Assembly: GCA_003518205.1 (NCBI GenBank)
Contig: DOZC01000076.1
Coordinates: 1-13,300 of the forward strand
Origin: Minisyncoccota bacterium
Lineage (GTDB): Bacteria; Patescibacteriota; Microgenomatia; UBA1400; PJMF01
Length of the DNA stretch: 13,300 bases
Direction of reading: 5' to 3'
A program made the position numbers and the translations under genes. Of the stretch, positions 1 to 7,478 are shown in pieces. The notes beneath the pieces were generated by a model. That model saw nothing but the letters and a program-made list of their open reading frames with translations, was not told where the DNA came from and ran no database searches. Numbering within the stretch: the first letter of the stretch is position 1; each line of letters starts with the position of its first letter.

Positions 1-440
1 TGATTTTTACCGATAATCGCCAAATGCTGAATCGGTTTAATCACTAGTTCTCCAATGGTGATTATTGGCAATGAGTTTTGACTATTTCTTCTGATGACAG
101 CTCTAATGCGAGCAATTAATTCATTTGAATCCACCGGTTTGGAAATGTAATCATCAGCTCCCAAGTTTAAACCCTTGATGCGATCTTCGACCTGACCTCT
201 GGCTGTCACAATAATGGTGGGAGTTGAGTTTTTAGCTTTTCGCAAACTTTGAAGCAAATCAAAGCCACTGCCGTCTGGCAAATTAATATCCAACACCAAA
301 CAATCGTATTCATTAATTTCAGTTTCAGCCAAACCATTTTCTAGAGTGGTTTTTATGTCTACTGCAAAACCAGCATTGATCAAGATCTGTTTAAGATTTT
401 TGGCCAAAGTAAAATCATCCTCAACAATCAATAATTTCAT
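1..440 (-). CDS. OmpR/PhoB-type response regulator, 3' end cut by window edge
   Basis: I translated this from the minus strand; it starts at ATG 440-438 and runs off the left edge after 146 codons. Residues 1-120 form a complete receiver domain: acidic pocket EDD at 7-9, phospho-acceptor D51 in VLDINLPDGSGF, the switch threonine T79 in IIVTARG, and K101 in the YISKPV motif. The receiver continues into a linker and first strands (residues 126-146, with an IGELVI segment) typical of the winged-helix DNA-binding domain of OmpR/PhoB regulators; the rest lies outside. By family knowledge it would be phosphorylated by a sensor histidine kinase and control transcription. The start lies 8 bases after the stop of the exchanger gene, with no Shine-Dalgarno site, so co-transcription is likely. 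A partner kinase is not visible and may lie further left. Confident in family; target genes unknown. Confidence 0.93.
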   Translation of the reverse strand, partial: MKLLIVEDDFTLAKNLKQILINAGFAVDIKTTLENGLAETEINEYDCLVLDINLPDGSGFDLLQSLRKAKNSTPTIIVTARGQVEDRIKGLNLGADDYISKPVDSNELIARIRAVIRRNSQNSLPIITIGELVIKPIQHLAIIGKN

Positions 441-448
441 ATGCTAAT

Positions 449-1372
449 TCAGAGTTTCAATTTTAAAAATTGCAAAAGCATAAACAGAAAGTAAATAAAT
501 AGCAAGCTTAACCCCTCTTTTTTACTGAATGAATATTTTTTTCCAGTAACGGCAAAAATATAAACCGCCAACATGGTTCCGGTTAAAAATATTAAATCAT
601 AGCCAAAACCCTCAAATTTCAAGGGGCGAACAAAAGTTGAGATTCCAAAAATAAATAACAAATTAAATAAATTCGACCCCAAAATATTTCCCAGCGCCAA
701 CTCATCTTCTCGTTTTTTGATGGCCACCCAAGTAGTCACTAATTCTGGCAGCGAGGTTCCTGCGGCTAGCAAAAAATAACCCAAAATTGATTCTGAAATA
801 TTGAATGTTTTAGCCAAAATAATGATCTGATCGACACAAATTTTGCCGGAAAAGATCAAAAAAATTAATGCCAAAAGCAATATTCCAAGGTTAAAGGGTG
901 GCGATATTTGTTTGATAATTTTGAAATGATTATTATTTTTGGAATGGATTATCAAAATCAAAAAGAGCGAAATGAGTAAAATTCCCGATACCCAATTAAG
1001 TACAAACTTTTGTGAAATGACCAGAGTCCAAAGAACAACTAAAGCAATAATGTTTATAGGAATATTGGCATCAATATCCTTTTTCCAAATTTTAAAACTA
1101 TTAAATATAGCCAAAATACCCACAATTAAACACAAATTAGCAATGTTGCTGCCAATAATGTTGGAAATAACCAATTGATCATGACCAGAAATAGCCGAAA
1201 AAAGACTCGAAATTAATTCCGGCAGGGAAGTTCCGAAGGCCACAACAGTAAAACCAATCAAAAAATCATCCACCTTAAATTTTTTTGCCAACGCTGAAGC
1301 TTGATCTACAAATACCTCGGCAGATTTGACTAAAACTAATAAACTTACCAAGATTATTAATAAAATTAACAT
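449..1372 (-). CDS. CaCA-family Na+/Ca2+ (cation) exchanger, YrbG-like
   Basis: This 307-residue polytopic inner-membrane protein has the inverted repeat that defines the Ca2+/cation antiporter superfamily. Repeat 1 carries GTSLPELISS at 47-56 and the IIGSNIAN segment at 72-79. Repeat 2 carries GTSLPELVTT at 205-214 and GNILGSNLFN at 228-237. The glutamates in the two GTSLPE motifs and the asparagines in the GSN motifs are the usual ion ligands in this family. About ten hydrophobic segments are present, with a short polar loop near 143-158 joining the halves. One deviation: repeat 1 has SN where repeat 2 has GN before the GSN motif. The length matches bacterial YrbG-like exchangers of about 310-330 residues. 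The gene sits 20 bases after the acyltransferase stop and 8 bases before the response regulator, so an operon is likely. Substrate (Ca2+ against Na+ or H+) is inferred from family only. Confidence 0.93.
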   Translation of the reverse strand: MLILLIILVSLLVLVKSAEVFVDQASALAKKFKVDDFLIGFTVVAFGTSLPELISSLFSAISGHDQLVISNIIGSNIANLCLIVGILAIFNSFKIWKKDIDANIPINIIALVVLWTLVISQKFVLNWVSGILLISLFLILIIHSKNNNHFKIIKQISPPFNLGILLLALIFLIFSGKICVDQIIILAKTFNISESILGYFLLAAGTSLPELVTTWVAIKKREDELALGNILGSNLFNLLFIFGISTFVRPLKFEGFGYDLIFLTGTMLAVYIFAVTGKKYSFSKKEGLSLLFIYFLFMLLQFLKLKL

Positions 1373-1392
1373 TTTCTCATCATAGCTCTAAT

Positions 1393-2340
1393 TTAAATTA
1401 ATTTATAGCTTTTAATAAATAAAAATTTTTTCAAAATTATGGTAGCGAAAAGAGAAATTGCGAAAGTCACTAAAATTAGCAACGGAGTTAAATACCAAAA
1501 AATATGGGGTTTTTGAAAAAGAATTAAATTTAACACAAATGGATGCAGAATATAAATACCTAAGGTTGAATCTGCCAGAACTCGAATTAAATGTGGTGGA
1601 AAAAGCTGAAAAAAATTTTTAATTTGAGAACTGGTTTTAATTATAATAACGGCTGACACAGCCAGACAAAAAATTAAAGGATTGCCATGCTGAAAAAGAT
1701 ATGAGTTGGCTTGAAAAAACCAAATGCTTGTTAAAAGCAGTAGAGTCGAAATCCAAAAGCCAATTTGGCATATCATTAAAACTTTAGAGCTGATTTTAAT
1801 TTTTGTAAGATAGAATCCGATCAGGTAATAACTCAAGTAAGGAATAAAATAAGTGACAGTTAATTGAGAACTTTTCCAAAAAAACCCAATTAAAGCAAAT
1901 ATGGTGATGAGTATTAACAAGCTTCGAGAGGTTAATTCGCTGATTAATTGATGTAGAAATGGAGTTAATAAAGCTAATTCAAATAAAATAAAAAAATAAT
2001 ATAAGTGACCCACTTGGCCAAGTAACAAAACATCTATGATGGATTTAGCTGATAAGAGATTTTGTTGCCAATGAGCGGAAAAATAATAGAAAGGAATCCA
2101 GATTAAGGCAGGAGGCAAAATTCTGCCAAGTCGATGCATGAGATTGGTGGGCATAAGCGCGCCGCTAACCATGGTAAAAACCGGCACAGCCCAAATACTA
2201 ATTGCCACCAAAATCCATCTCATCCAGGTTTCAGAAACAAGAGCACTAACATGGAGAGAAACTACGGCCAAACTACCCAAGATTCTAGCAAAGTGAATCC
2301 AGGGTTGTTCTGGTTGATGAGCTTGAGAATTGGTGTTCAT
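1393..2340 (-). CDS. Acyltransferase-3 family integral membrane protein
   Basis: This is a 315-residue polytopic membrane protein of the acyltransferase-3 (Nodulation NodX/OafA-like) family, which transfers acyl groups to cell-surface sugars or lipids. Visible signatures are the first membrane helix with H30 in VVSLHVSAL, the second with AVPVFTMVSGALMP at 51-64, a HLYYFFILFEL segment at 112-122 matching the family HLWFL region, and the typical last motif STLGIYILHPFV at 258-269. About ten hydrophobic helices are present and there is no extra periplasmic SGNH domain. An upstream in-frame ATG at 2409 would add 23 residues. I prefer ATG 2340 because homology begins soon after it and because the predicted minus-strand promoter (-10 at 2386-2381) would start transcription near 2374, inside that extension. 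It is the first gene of the acyltransferase, exchanger, regulator set. The acceptor molecule cannot be told from sequence. Confidence 0.87.
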   Translation of the reverse strand: MNTNSQAHQPEQPWIHFARILGSLAVVSLHVSALVSETWMRWILVAISIWAVPVFTMVSGALMPTNLMHRLGRILPPALIWIPFYYFSAHWQQNLLSAKSIIDVLLLGQVGHLYYFFILFELALLTPFLHQLISELTSRSLLILITIFALIGFFWKSSQLTVTYFIPYLSYYLIGFYLTKIKISSKVLMICQIGFWISTLLLLTSIWFFQANSYLFQHGNPLIFCLAVSAVIIIKTSSQIKNFFQLFPPHLIRVLADSTLGIYILHPFVLNLILFQKPHIFWYLTPLLILVTFAISLFATIILKKFLFIKSYKLI

Positions 2341-2376
2341 AATCGGTGTGTATTTAAAGCTGAGCGCACATTTATT

Positions 2377-2405
2377 TTGACTTATAGGCTTTTTAAGTGT
2401 ACACT
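2377..2405 (+). promoter_or_regulatory. Sigma70-type promoter for the DEAD-box helicase
   Basis: The -35 box TTGACT (2377-2382) is followed by a 17-base spacer and the -10 box TACACT (2400-2405). Transcription would begin near 2412, giving a 5' leader of about 65 bases before ATG 2477. The -35 is strong and the -10 is moderate. It overlaps a promoter reading the other way. Confidence 0.55.
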
Positions 2406-2409
2406 GCAA
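2381..2409 (-). promoter_or_regulatory. Opposed sigma70-type promoter for the acyltransferase operon
   Basis: Read on the minus strand, TTGCAG (2409-2404) is followed by a 17-base spacer and TATAAG (2386-2381). Transcription would start near 2374 and give a leader of about 34 bases before ATG 2340. The two promoters occupy almost the same 33 bases on opposite strands, so RNA polymerase could not bind both at once. Confidence 0.45.
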
Positions 2410-2465
2410 CCCTTCGGTCTGAAATTCCCCTGATGGTGAATAATGTGATTCTTTCCGTGTAACAC

Positions 2466-2470
2466 AAAGG
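2466..2470 (+). promoter_or_regulatory. Shine-Dalgarno site of the helicase gene
   Basis: AAAGG lies 6 bases before ATG 2477. It is notable because almost no other gene in the window has a recognisable Shine-Dalgarno sequence. Confidence 0.5.
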
Positions 2471-2476
2471 TTAGTT

Positions 2477-3745
2477 ATGTCTCGAATGCCAGGGGTTAGA
2501 CCTCAGTCATTTAATTCAGGTCGTGGTGGAACATTCCAGCGTCGACCTTTTCAATCAAATAGTCGCCCGAATGGAAGCGGTGGTGGAAATCGCTCTGGTG
2601 GCCGATCTGGAGGTCGATTTGGCTTTCGCGGTCCGGTGGGTGAATACATTGCTCCCTCTCGTTATGTTCAAGCTGCCACTCAGCCTGCTGAGGAAGTGCC
2701 TTATCAATCAACTCATAATTTTGAAGATTTTGGTCTAGATGAGCGATTGCTACGCAATGTCTTGCAACATGGTTATACTACTCCCACACCCATCCAGGAT
2801 CAGGCTATTCCGGGTTTGATGTCAGGACAGGATGTAATCGGAATTGCAGATACTGGTACTGGCAAAACTGCGGCTTTTTTACTGCCACTGCTTCACAAAG
2901 TTTTACAGGATCCCACCCAAGGGGTTTTAATTCTGGCTCCAACCAGAGAGTTGGCGTTGCAGATCGCTGAAGAATTTAAGGCTTTTTCATTACGACTGCC
3001 AATTAGTCACTGTTTGTGTATTGGTGGGATGAATATTGAGCGTCAAAAACATCAACTTCAATCTGAACCCCATTTTGTAATTGGAACTCCAGGCAGAATT
3101 AAAGACTTAATTGAACGCCGAGCTTTTAATCCAGCTTTATTTACCAATGTGGTTTTAGATGAGGTAGATCGGATGCTGGATATTGGTTTTCGCCAAGATA
3201 TTACTTTTTTGATTTCCAGATTGGCGCCACAACGGCAAGGAGCTTTTTTTAGCGCCACCATGGACGCTAAGGCTGACGCCATAGCTCGAACCTTTTTAAC
3301 CAATCCAATTGTGGTGCGAATTAAAAAAATCGAAACTAGCCAACACATTGAACAGGATGTGGTTAAGTTACTACCGGGTCAAAACAAAATTGAAGTACTA
3401 CATCAATTATTACTTCAAGAAGAATATAAACGCGTGATCGTTTTCGGCAGAACTAAACACGGGATTAATAAAATCGAAGAAATTTTAATCAAACGTGGCA
3501 TTAAAGTGGCCTCAATTCATGGCAACAAAAACCAAAATGCTCGTCAACGCTCTTTGCAAGCTTTCAAACAAGGCTACGTTCAAGCCTTATTAGCCACCGA
3601 TGTGGCTGCTAGAGGCATCGACATTGATGACGTGACTCACGTAATTAACTATGACGAACCCCAAACTTACGGTGATTACATTCATAGGATTGGTCGCACT
3701 GGCAGGGCTGGAAAAATGGGCAAAGCCTTAACGTTTGTGCTCTAA
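2477..3745 (+). CDS. DEAD-box ATP-dependent RNA helicase with N-terminal RGG-rich tail
   Basis: This 422-residue cytoplasmic helicase unwinds RNA duplexes using ATP. Both RecA-like lobes are complete: Q motif around F82 and PTPIQDQ (103-109), motif I ADTGTGKT (124-131), Ia PTREL (155-159), Ib TPGR (204-207), motif II DEVD (228-231), III SAT (259-261), IV VIVFGR (320-325), V ATDVAARGIDI (373-383), VI HRIGRTGR (403-410). Motif II is DEVD rather than DEAD, keeping the Walker B acidic pair. Residues 10-52 are rich in Arg, Gly and Ser (RGG-like), a probable RNA-binding tail. The protein ends 12 residues after motif VI, so it has no C-terminal extension such as that of DeaD or RhlE; the basic tail is at the front instead. 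ATG 2477 is preceded by AAAGG with 6 bases between, the best ribosome binding site in the window. Roles in ribosome assembly, RNA decay or cold response are inferred from family. Confidence 0.95.
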   Translation: MSRMPGVRPQSFNSGRGGTFQRRPFQSNSRPNGSGGGNRSGGRSGGRFGFRGPVGEYIAPSRYVQAATQPAEEVPYQSTHNFEDFGLDERLLRNVLQHGYTTPTPIQDQAIPGLMSGQDVIGIADTGTGKTAAFLLPLLHKVLQDPTQGVLILAPTRELALQIAEEFKAFSLRLPISHCLCIGGMNIERQKHQLQSEPHFVIGTPGRIKDLIERRAFNPALFTNVVLDEVDRMLDIGFRQDITFLISRLAPQRQGAFFSATMDAKADAIARTFLTNPIVVRIKKIETSQHIEQDVVKLLPGQNKIEVLHQLLLQEEYKRVIVFGRTKHGINKIEEILIKRGIKVASIHGNKNQNARQRSLQAFKQGYVQALLATDVAARGIDIDDVTHVINYDEPQTYGDYIHRIGRTGRAGKMGKALTFVL

Positions 3746-3748
3746 TTA

Positions 3749-3775
3749 TTGGGCTCTTGATCCAACTATTTTAGA
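3749..3775 (+). terminator. Weak possible terminator after the helicase
   Basis: Just after the stop codon, TTGG (3749-3752) pairs with CCAA (3762-3765), extended by one G-T pair, and is followed by an irregular T-rich stretch. The stem is short and the T run is broken, so this is only a weak candidate. Confidence 0.2.
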
Positions 3776-3788
3776 TGCTTTTGATATA

Positions 3789-3827
3789 GTTATATTATTG
3801 ACTCATATTGTTATGGGTTATATGATT
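3789..3827 (+). repeat. Pair of 11-base direct repeats spanning the promoter
   Basis: GTTATATTATT (3789-3799) and GTTATATGATT (3817-3827) match at 10 of 11 positions, 28 bases apart. The first touches the -35 box and the second covers the -10 box. They could be operator half-sites for a dimeric regulator, or chance similarity in AT-rich DNA. Confidence 0.35.
3798..3826 (+). promoter_or_regulatory. Strong promoter placed for a leaderless transcript of the 1206-residue gene
   Basis: The -35 box TTGACT (3798-3803), a 17-base spacer and the -10 box TATGAT (3821-3826) form the best promoter match in the window. The ATG at 3836 begins only 9 bases after the -10 box, so the predicted start of transcription falls 0-4 bases before the start codon. 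There is no Shine-Dalgarno site and no room for one. Confidence 0.68.
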
Positions 3828-3835
3828 CGGGTCTT

Positions 3836-6800
3836 ATGGAAAGACGGGAAAGAAGAGATAAAAGAAAAGATGGCGGTTTAATTCCTCCTGATGCTACTCC
3901 AACACCTGTCTTTGCTAATGGTCGAGAATTGACCCCAGAGCAAATTCAAGAGTTAAAAAAACTTGAAGCTACTTTAGCCGGCAACCCTCAATTATTAGCA
4001 TTGCTGAAAACAGAGGTGTTGGGCATGAGATCTAGTCAATCTGGCTGGACAGCCCTGATGAAGTTATTTCCAGAAGGAAGTTTTGGCCAGAATGCCAATG
4101 GTCAAACTAATATTCCTAATCTTCCAGAAAAACGCCTTCAATCATATTGGTATACTCAAGAACAGCCGCCCGGAAGTAAGGGTTTTCAAAGCCTACTTCA
4201 TCGGAGTTTGGCTTATTCAGAGGGACTATTGCAAACTTCGCCATTGCCAGACGCGGCAGCGTTAATGGCGGCGGCCAAAACTTTTGGAATTTATTATCAG
4301 CGCAGAATGGATTCGTTTGTTTTTGTGGGTAAAGATGAACAACGTTTGAGACAAGCTCCAATTTCCAGTTTATTAGTTTTGGCAGTTCAATTTATTAAAT
4401 CCATACCTGCTTCAGTTGATGGCACAGCTTATTTAAATTTCAATTTTTCAGGATTGGGCACGGAAAGTTTGGGGCTCAGCGAAAATCCCAATGAAGCTGC
4501 CAATAAGTATATTTATCGGGCGGCGACGCAGTTAATGCATCAAGCTTTAGAGGTGGTGCAGCAGCAGGTTGAGGCGACAACTAACTTGGAAGTAGCTACT
4601 CAAATTGTGGCACAAGTTGTCAATTATATTATGACTCAGGCTCTAGATCCTGAAACTCCGAATGCAATCAGGGAGCAATTGTTATTAGTGGGCATGGGTC
4701 TGATGGGTCAAGGTTTTAACTCCGATCATCGTCATCCGGGTTTGGCAGCTGGGGCTTTAAAAAAAATTTATTTGCAAAATTCGGTAGAAAACAAATCACA
4801 AGATTGGGATATTAATACTGGAAAAAGATTAAAAGAGCGATATTGGGCAGTGTTACTAGAACAGTTGTATCAATTAATCTTGGTTGATCATCCTTTGTAT
4901 GGATTATCAAAAAATGGCAGTAAAGCCCAGCCGGTTCAGGCAATTGAGTTGAGTCAAGTTTTAAAAAATTATCAAAAATCATTTCCAGAGTTGTTTGGTA
5001 TACTCAATTTATCACAGGAAAAAATTCAGCAGCTTCAAAATCAATTGATGGATGTCCAACAGCAGGAAGCACATCTCAACACTCAAGTTCGACAGAATTT
5101 AATTAAATTATTAGCTGAAGTTGTGGTAGTGCCTGGATCGAGTCAACAGTTTGCCGAAATTTTATTGCAACTATTACATCGAAGGAGTGTTTTGCTGGCT
5201 TTAAAAACAGAGCCGGAAGTGTTAGCTGGAACTGTGAGTTGGATCAGAGAGTTACCGGACCAACTCAAAAATGATGCTTTAAAAATTACCCTCGAGGTAT
5301 TATTGGAAACAAATCCAGCCGGTGCCAAGCTGTTTATGGATGTGGTTAGTGGCAGGGTTGGTTCGCTAAAAGAAATGGCTGATACAGCCAGAAAAACCGC
5401 AAGCCTTGATCAACCAGGCCAATTAATACCTTACAACACTATGACTGGGATGTTGCCTCAATCAGCTCAGCCTTGGATGGCGATGTCAAACCAGGGTGGT
5501 TTACCTCAAGCTTTTGATGCTAGGGTCGGAAGTAGTCGGTCATATGTCCAGCGATTGGCTGGGGCTTATCAACGCCATACTTTAGATCATCCAATTTTTG
5601 TATTGTGTTCAAAAAAAGCGCTTGAACCAGCAGAGGCGCAATACAATTTACCACTCTGTTTGACGCAGAAATCTGGTTTGGAAAACACGGCTGGCAAAAT
5701 TCCAACAGCTTTTAGTCAGGAAACTAGAAAAATAGGTCACGCCGCAGAGTCAGCGCCGACTCCAGAAATTCGCAGAGTAGTTTTGCAAAAATATCTTGAA
5801 GCTATTGGTCTCATAGTGAGGCATGTTGAAAATAATTCTCAGCGCGCTGAACGCCAAGTCCTCCTAACAGAGCTGGCGGCTTTGTTGGTAAATCCCAGAC
5901 TGGGGACTGATCCACAAATTTTAAAAGATCAAGGAATTTTAGAATCACGATTGTGGAGAGAGGCACTTCAAACCCAAGTAATTCCACTTTTCATTAGAGA
6001 AATGATTCGAGAATTAAAAACCTCCGCTCAAGAACTCACTGAGTTTGGAAGTGTGTTTGAAATTATTGAGCTTTTTGGGCCATCTTTTTCGCCAGCGATA
6101 GCAAACGCGTTTTTCCGGCAATTTGTGGAGGCGGTGAATTATACTGAATCTCAATTGGCCACTGACGGCAGATGGCGACGACTGGCTTTAGCTCTGGGAC
6201 TTAAAAATCCTGCTATTCATTTAAAGCAAGTTAAAGATAAACCAGGTGTTTTGGGTCGATCGGCAATCCTGGAGTTAGCTATCGAACACAGTCAGCAACT
6301 AGTAGCTAGCTATCGCACCAGAACTGGAGTGGCCGGATGGGAAAATGGCATAGTTAGAGAATTATTAGCAGCTATATTGAGTACTGAAACCAAAGTCAAT
6401 CAGTCCCCGGCTCAAGCTCAGCTGGGAGAAATCAAAGATCTAACTTCAACTCAAATTACGAAATTGAAAAAAACCCTAGTAGGACAAGTGCTGGGTTTAT
6501 TTGCGATGGCTAATGAGGGAGATGACAGCAAACAGTGGCGTCAAGATTTAATTGCCACGATTGTTGATACAGTGGTTTTGGAATTGGCTCTACCGATTAA
6601 AAATACTTACCAAGATTTAACTGAAAAACTCAGAGCTGGGGCAAAAAATTTAACTCAACAGGAAACAGAATTAACTATAATCAGAGGCCAACTAAAATCA
6701 CTCTTAACTGGTGAAGCTGGCTTGTTAGCTAAAATTAATCAAACCAGCCAAGAAATTGCCGATCATGTGCTTAATAGCCCTGCGGCTCGGGCAGCTGGAA

Positions 6801-7456
6801 TAACTGATGAAGCTGATGTTGATCAGGCAAAAGCAGCAGCAAGTATTCGTAATCAACTTTTAGAGTTTATTCAAGCAGTTGCTGAAAAAACCCAAGTAAA
6901 AGGGGCGACAATTTTGGGTGTTCAAGCCGATGACGCCACTGTCGCAGCCATGTTGCCAGCTTTAGAGGCAGTTTTTAGTTTGGCTAACTCAGCGGCTCAA
7001 GCTGGCCAAGCTCAACAGATCAAGCAACAGACAGCTGTGCAATTATTGGGTGGTGGAGCACAAGCTCAGCACCAGGCATTAGAAAATTATCTTGCTCAAG
7101 CATCCCAACGATCAGGAGCGGGGTTTGATCAAGCCACAGCTTTACAGTTAGCACAAGGTTTAACTCAGATGATGGGGCCATTTTTAAGGGTGGGTTTGTT
7201 GCGTGCTGATATGCTTGAGGCCATTAGATTATTGGGTCAAATTCAGTATTTTAGTAACGAAAAATCCAGATTGGAAGCCACTCAAGCCGAGCTTCAAAGA
7301 GCTTTAAACTTATTGATTTCTGGTGTAAGTATTCAAGGTCATAGTTTATTGGCGGATGTTAATGCTGCTTTAATGGCACTTGCTCCCAATGATATACCAC
7401 CAATTACTTCAGAAATGGTTAGTGCAAAAACTTTGTCAAAAGCAGCTGATAAGTAA
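3836..7456 (+). CDS. Large helical protein of unknown function (1206 residues)
   Basis: I do not recognise this protein. It has a highly charged start (MERRERRDKRK), a proline-containing linker, then almost entirely helix-forming sequence rich in Leu, Ala and Gln. No signal peptide or clear membrane segment is visible, so a cytoplasmic location is likely. Segments with coiled-coil character are at about 390-425, 923-981 and 1140-1162. Only two cysteines occur, C591 and C608, both in one central stretch that differs from its surroundings. No nucleotide-binding or catalytic motif is evident. A scaffold, a surface-layer-independent structural protein, or a helical-repeat (HEAT-like) solenoid are possibilities but not shown. 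The ATG at 3836 is the only plausible start: the next in-frame Met is about 64 codons later, and the promoter directly abuts 3836. Its stop TAA abuts the stop of the opposing DUF1003 gene. Base composition resembles its neighbours, so recent transfer is not suggested. Confidence 0.88.
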   Translation: MERRERRDKRKDGGLIPPDATPTPVFANGRELTPEQIQELKKLEATLAGNPQLLALLKTEVLGMRSSQSGWTALMKLFPEGSFGQNANGQTNIPNLPEKRLQSYWYTQEQPPGSKGFQSLLHRSLAYSEGLLQTSPLPDAAALMAAAKTFGIYYQRRMDSFVFVGKDEQRLRQAPISSLLVLAVQFIKSIPASVDGTAYLNFNFSGLGTESLGLSENPNEAANKYIYRAATQLMHQALEVVQQQVEATTNLEVATQIVAQVVNYIMTQALDPETPNAIREQLLLVGMGLMGQGFNSDHRHPGLAAGALKKIYLQNSVENKSQDWDINTGKRLKERYWAVLLEQLYQLILVDHPLYGLSKNGSKAQPVQAIELSQVLKNYQKSFPELFGILNLSQEKIQQLQNQLMDVQQQEAHLNTQVRQNLIKLLAEVVVVPGSSQQFAEILLQLLHRRSVLLALKTEPEVLAGTVSWIRELPDQLKNDALKITLEVLLETNPAGAKLFMDVVSGRVGSLKEMADTARKTASLDQPGQLIPYNTMTGMLPQSAQPWMAMSNQGGLPQAFDARVGSSRSYVQRLAGAYQRHTLDHPIFVLCSKKALEPAEAQYNLPLCLTQKSGLENTAGKIPTAFSQETRKIGHAAESAPTPEIRRVVLQKYLEAIGLIVRHVENNSQRAERQVLLTELAALLVNPRLGTDPQILKDQGILESRLWREALQTQVIPLFIREMIRELKTSAQELTEFGSVFEIIELFGPSFSPAIANAFFRQFVEAVNYTESQLATDGRWRRLALALGLKNPAIHLKQVKDKPGVLGRSAILELAIEHSQQLVASYRTRTGVAGWENGIVRELLAAILSTETKVNQSPAQAQLGEIKDLTSTQITKLKKTLVGQVLGLFAMANEGDDSKQWRQDLIATIVDTVVLELALPIKNTYQDLTEKLRAGAKNLTQQETELTIIRGQLKSLLTGEAGLLAKINQTSQEIADHVLNSPAARAAGITDEADVDQAKAAASIRNQLLEFIQAVAEKTQVKGATILGVQADDATVAAMLPALEAVFSLANSAAQAGQAQQIKQQTAVQLLGGGAQAQHQALENYLAQASQRSGAGFDQATALQLAQGLTQMMGPFLRVGLLRADMLEAIRLLGQIQYFSNEKSRLEATQAELQRALNLLISGVSIQGHSLLADVNAALMALAPNDIPPITSEMVSAKTLSKAADK

Positions 7457-7478
7457 TTATTTTAATCGTTTTAAAATC
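7454..7478. other. Zero-gap convergent gene ends with an AT-only inverted repeat
   Basis: TAATTA at 7454-7459 supplies the stop codon of both converging genes, TAA on each strand, with no base between. Next to it ATTTTAA and TTAAAAT form a 7-base inverted repeat with a 5-base loop (7463-7481 approximately). The stem is entirely A-T, so it is at most a weak two-way terminator. Confidence 0.35.

Noticed and set aside
939..1178. Plus-strand open frame of 79 codons inside the exchanger gene
   Set aside because: It lies antisense within a gene with clear CaCA motifs; its own translation has no recognisable features.
2134..2433. Plus-strand open frame of 99 codons across the acyltransferase start
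   Set aside because: Antisense to the acyltransferase N-terminus, composition unlike a protein, and no ribosome binding site or promoter.
3058..3348. Minus-strand open frame inside the helicase
   Set aside because: Antisense to conserved helicase motifs II and III; a shadow of the real gene.
2477..7456. Recoded stop codons (TGA as Gly, as in some candidate phyla)
   Set aside because: Genes end naturally at TGA (exchanger, phosphoesterase, umuD) and read without in-frame TGA, so the standard bacterial code applies.
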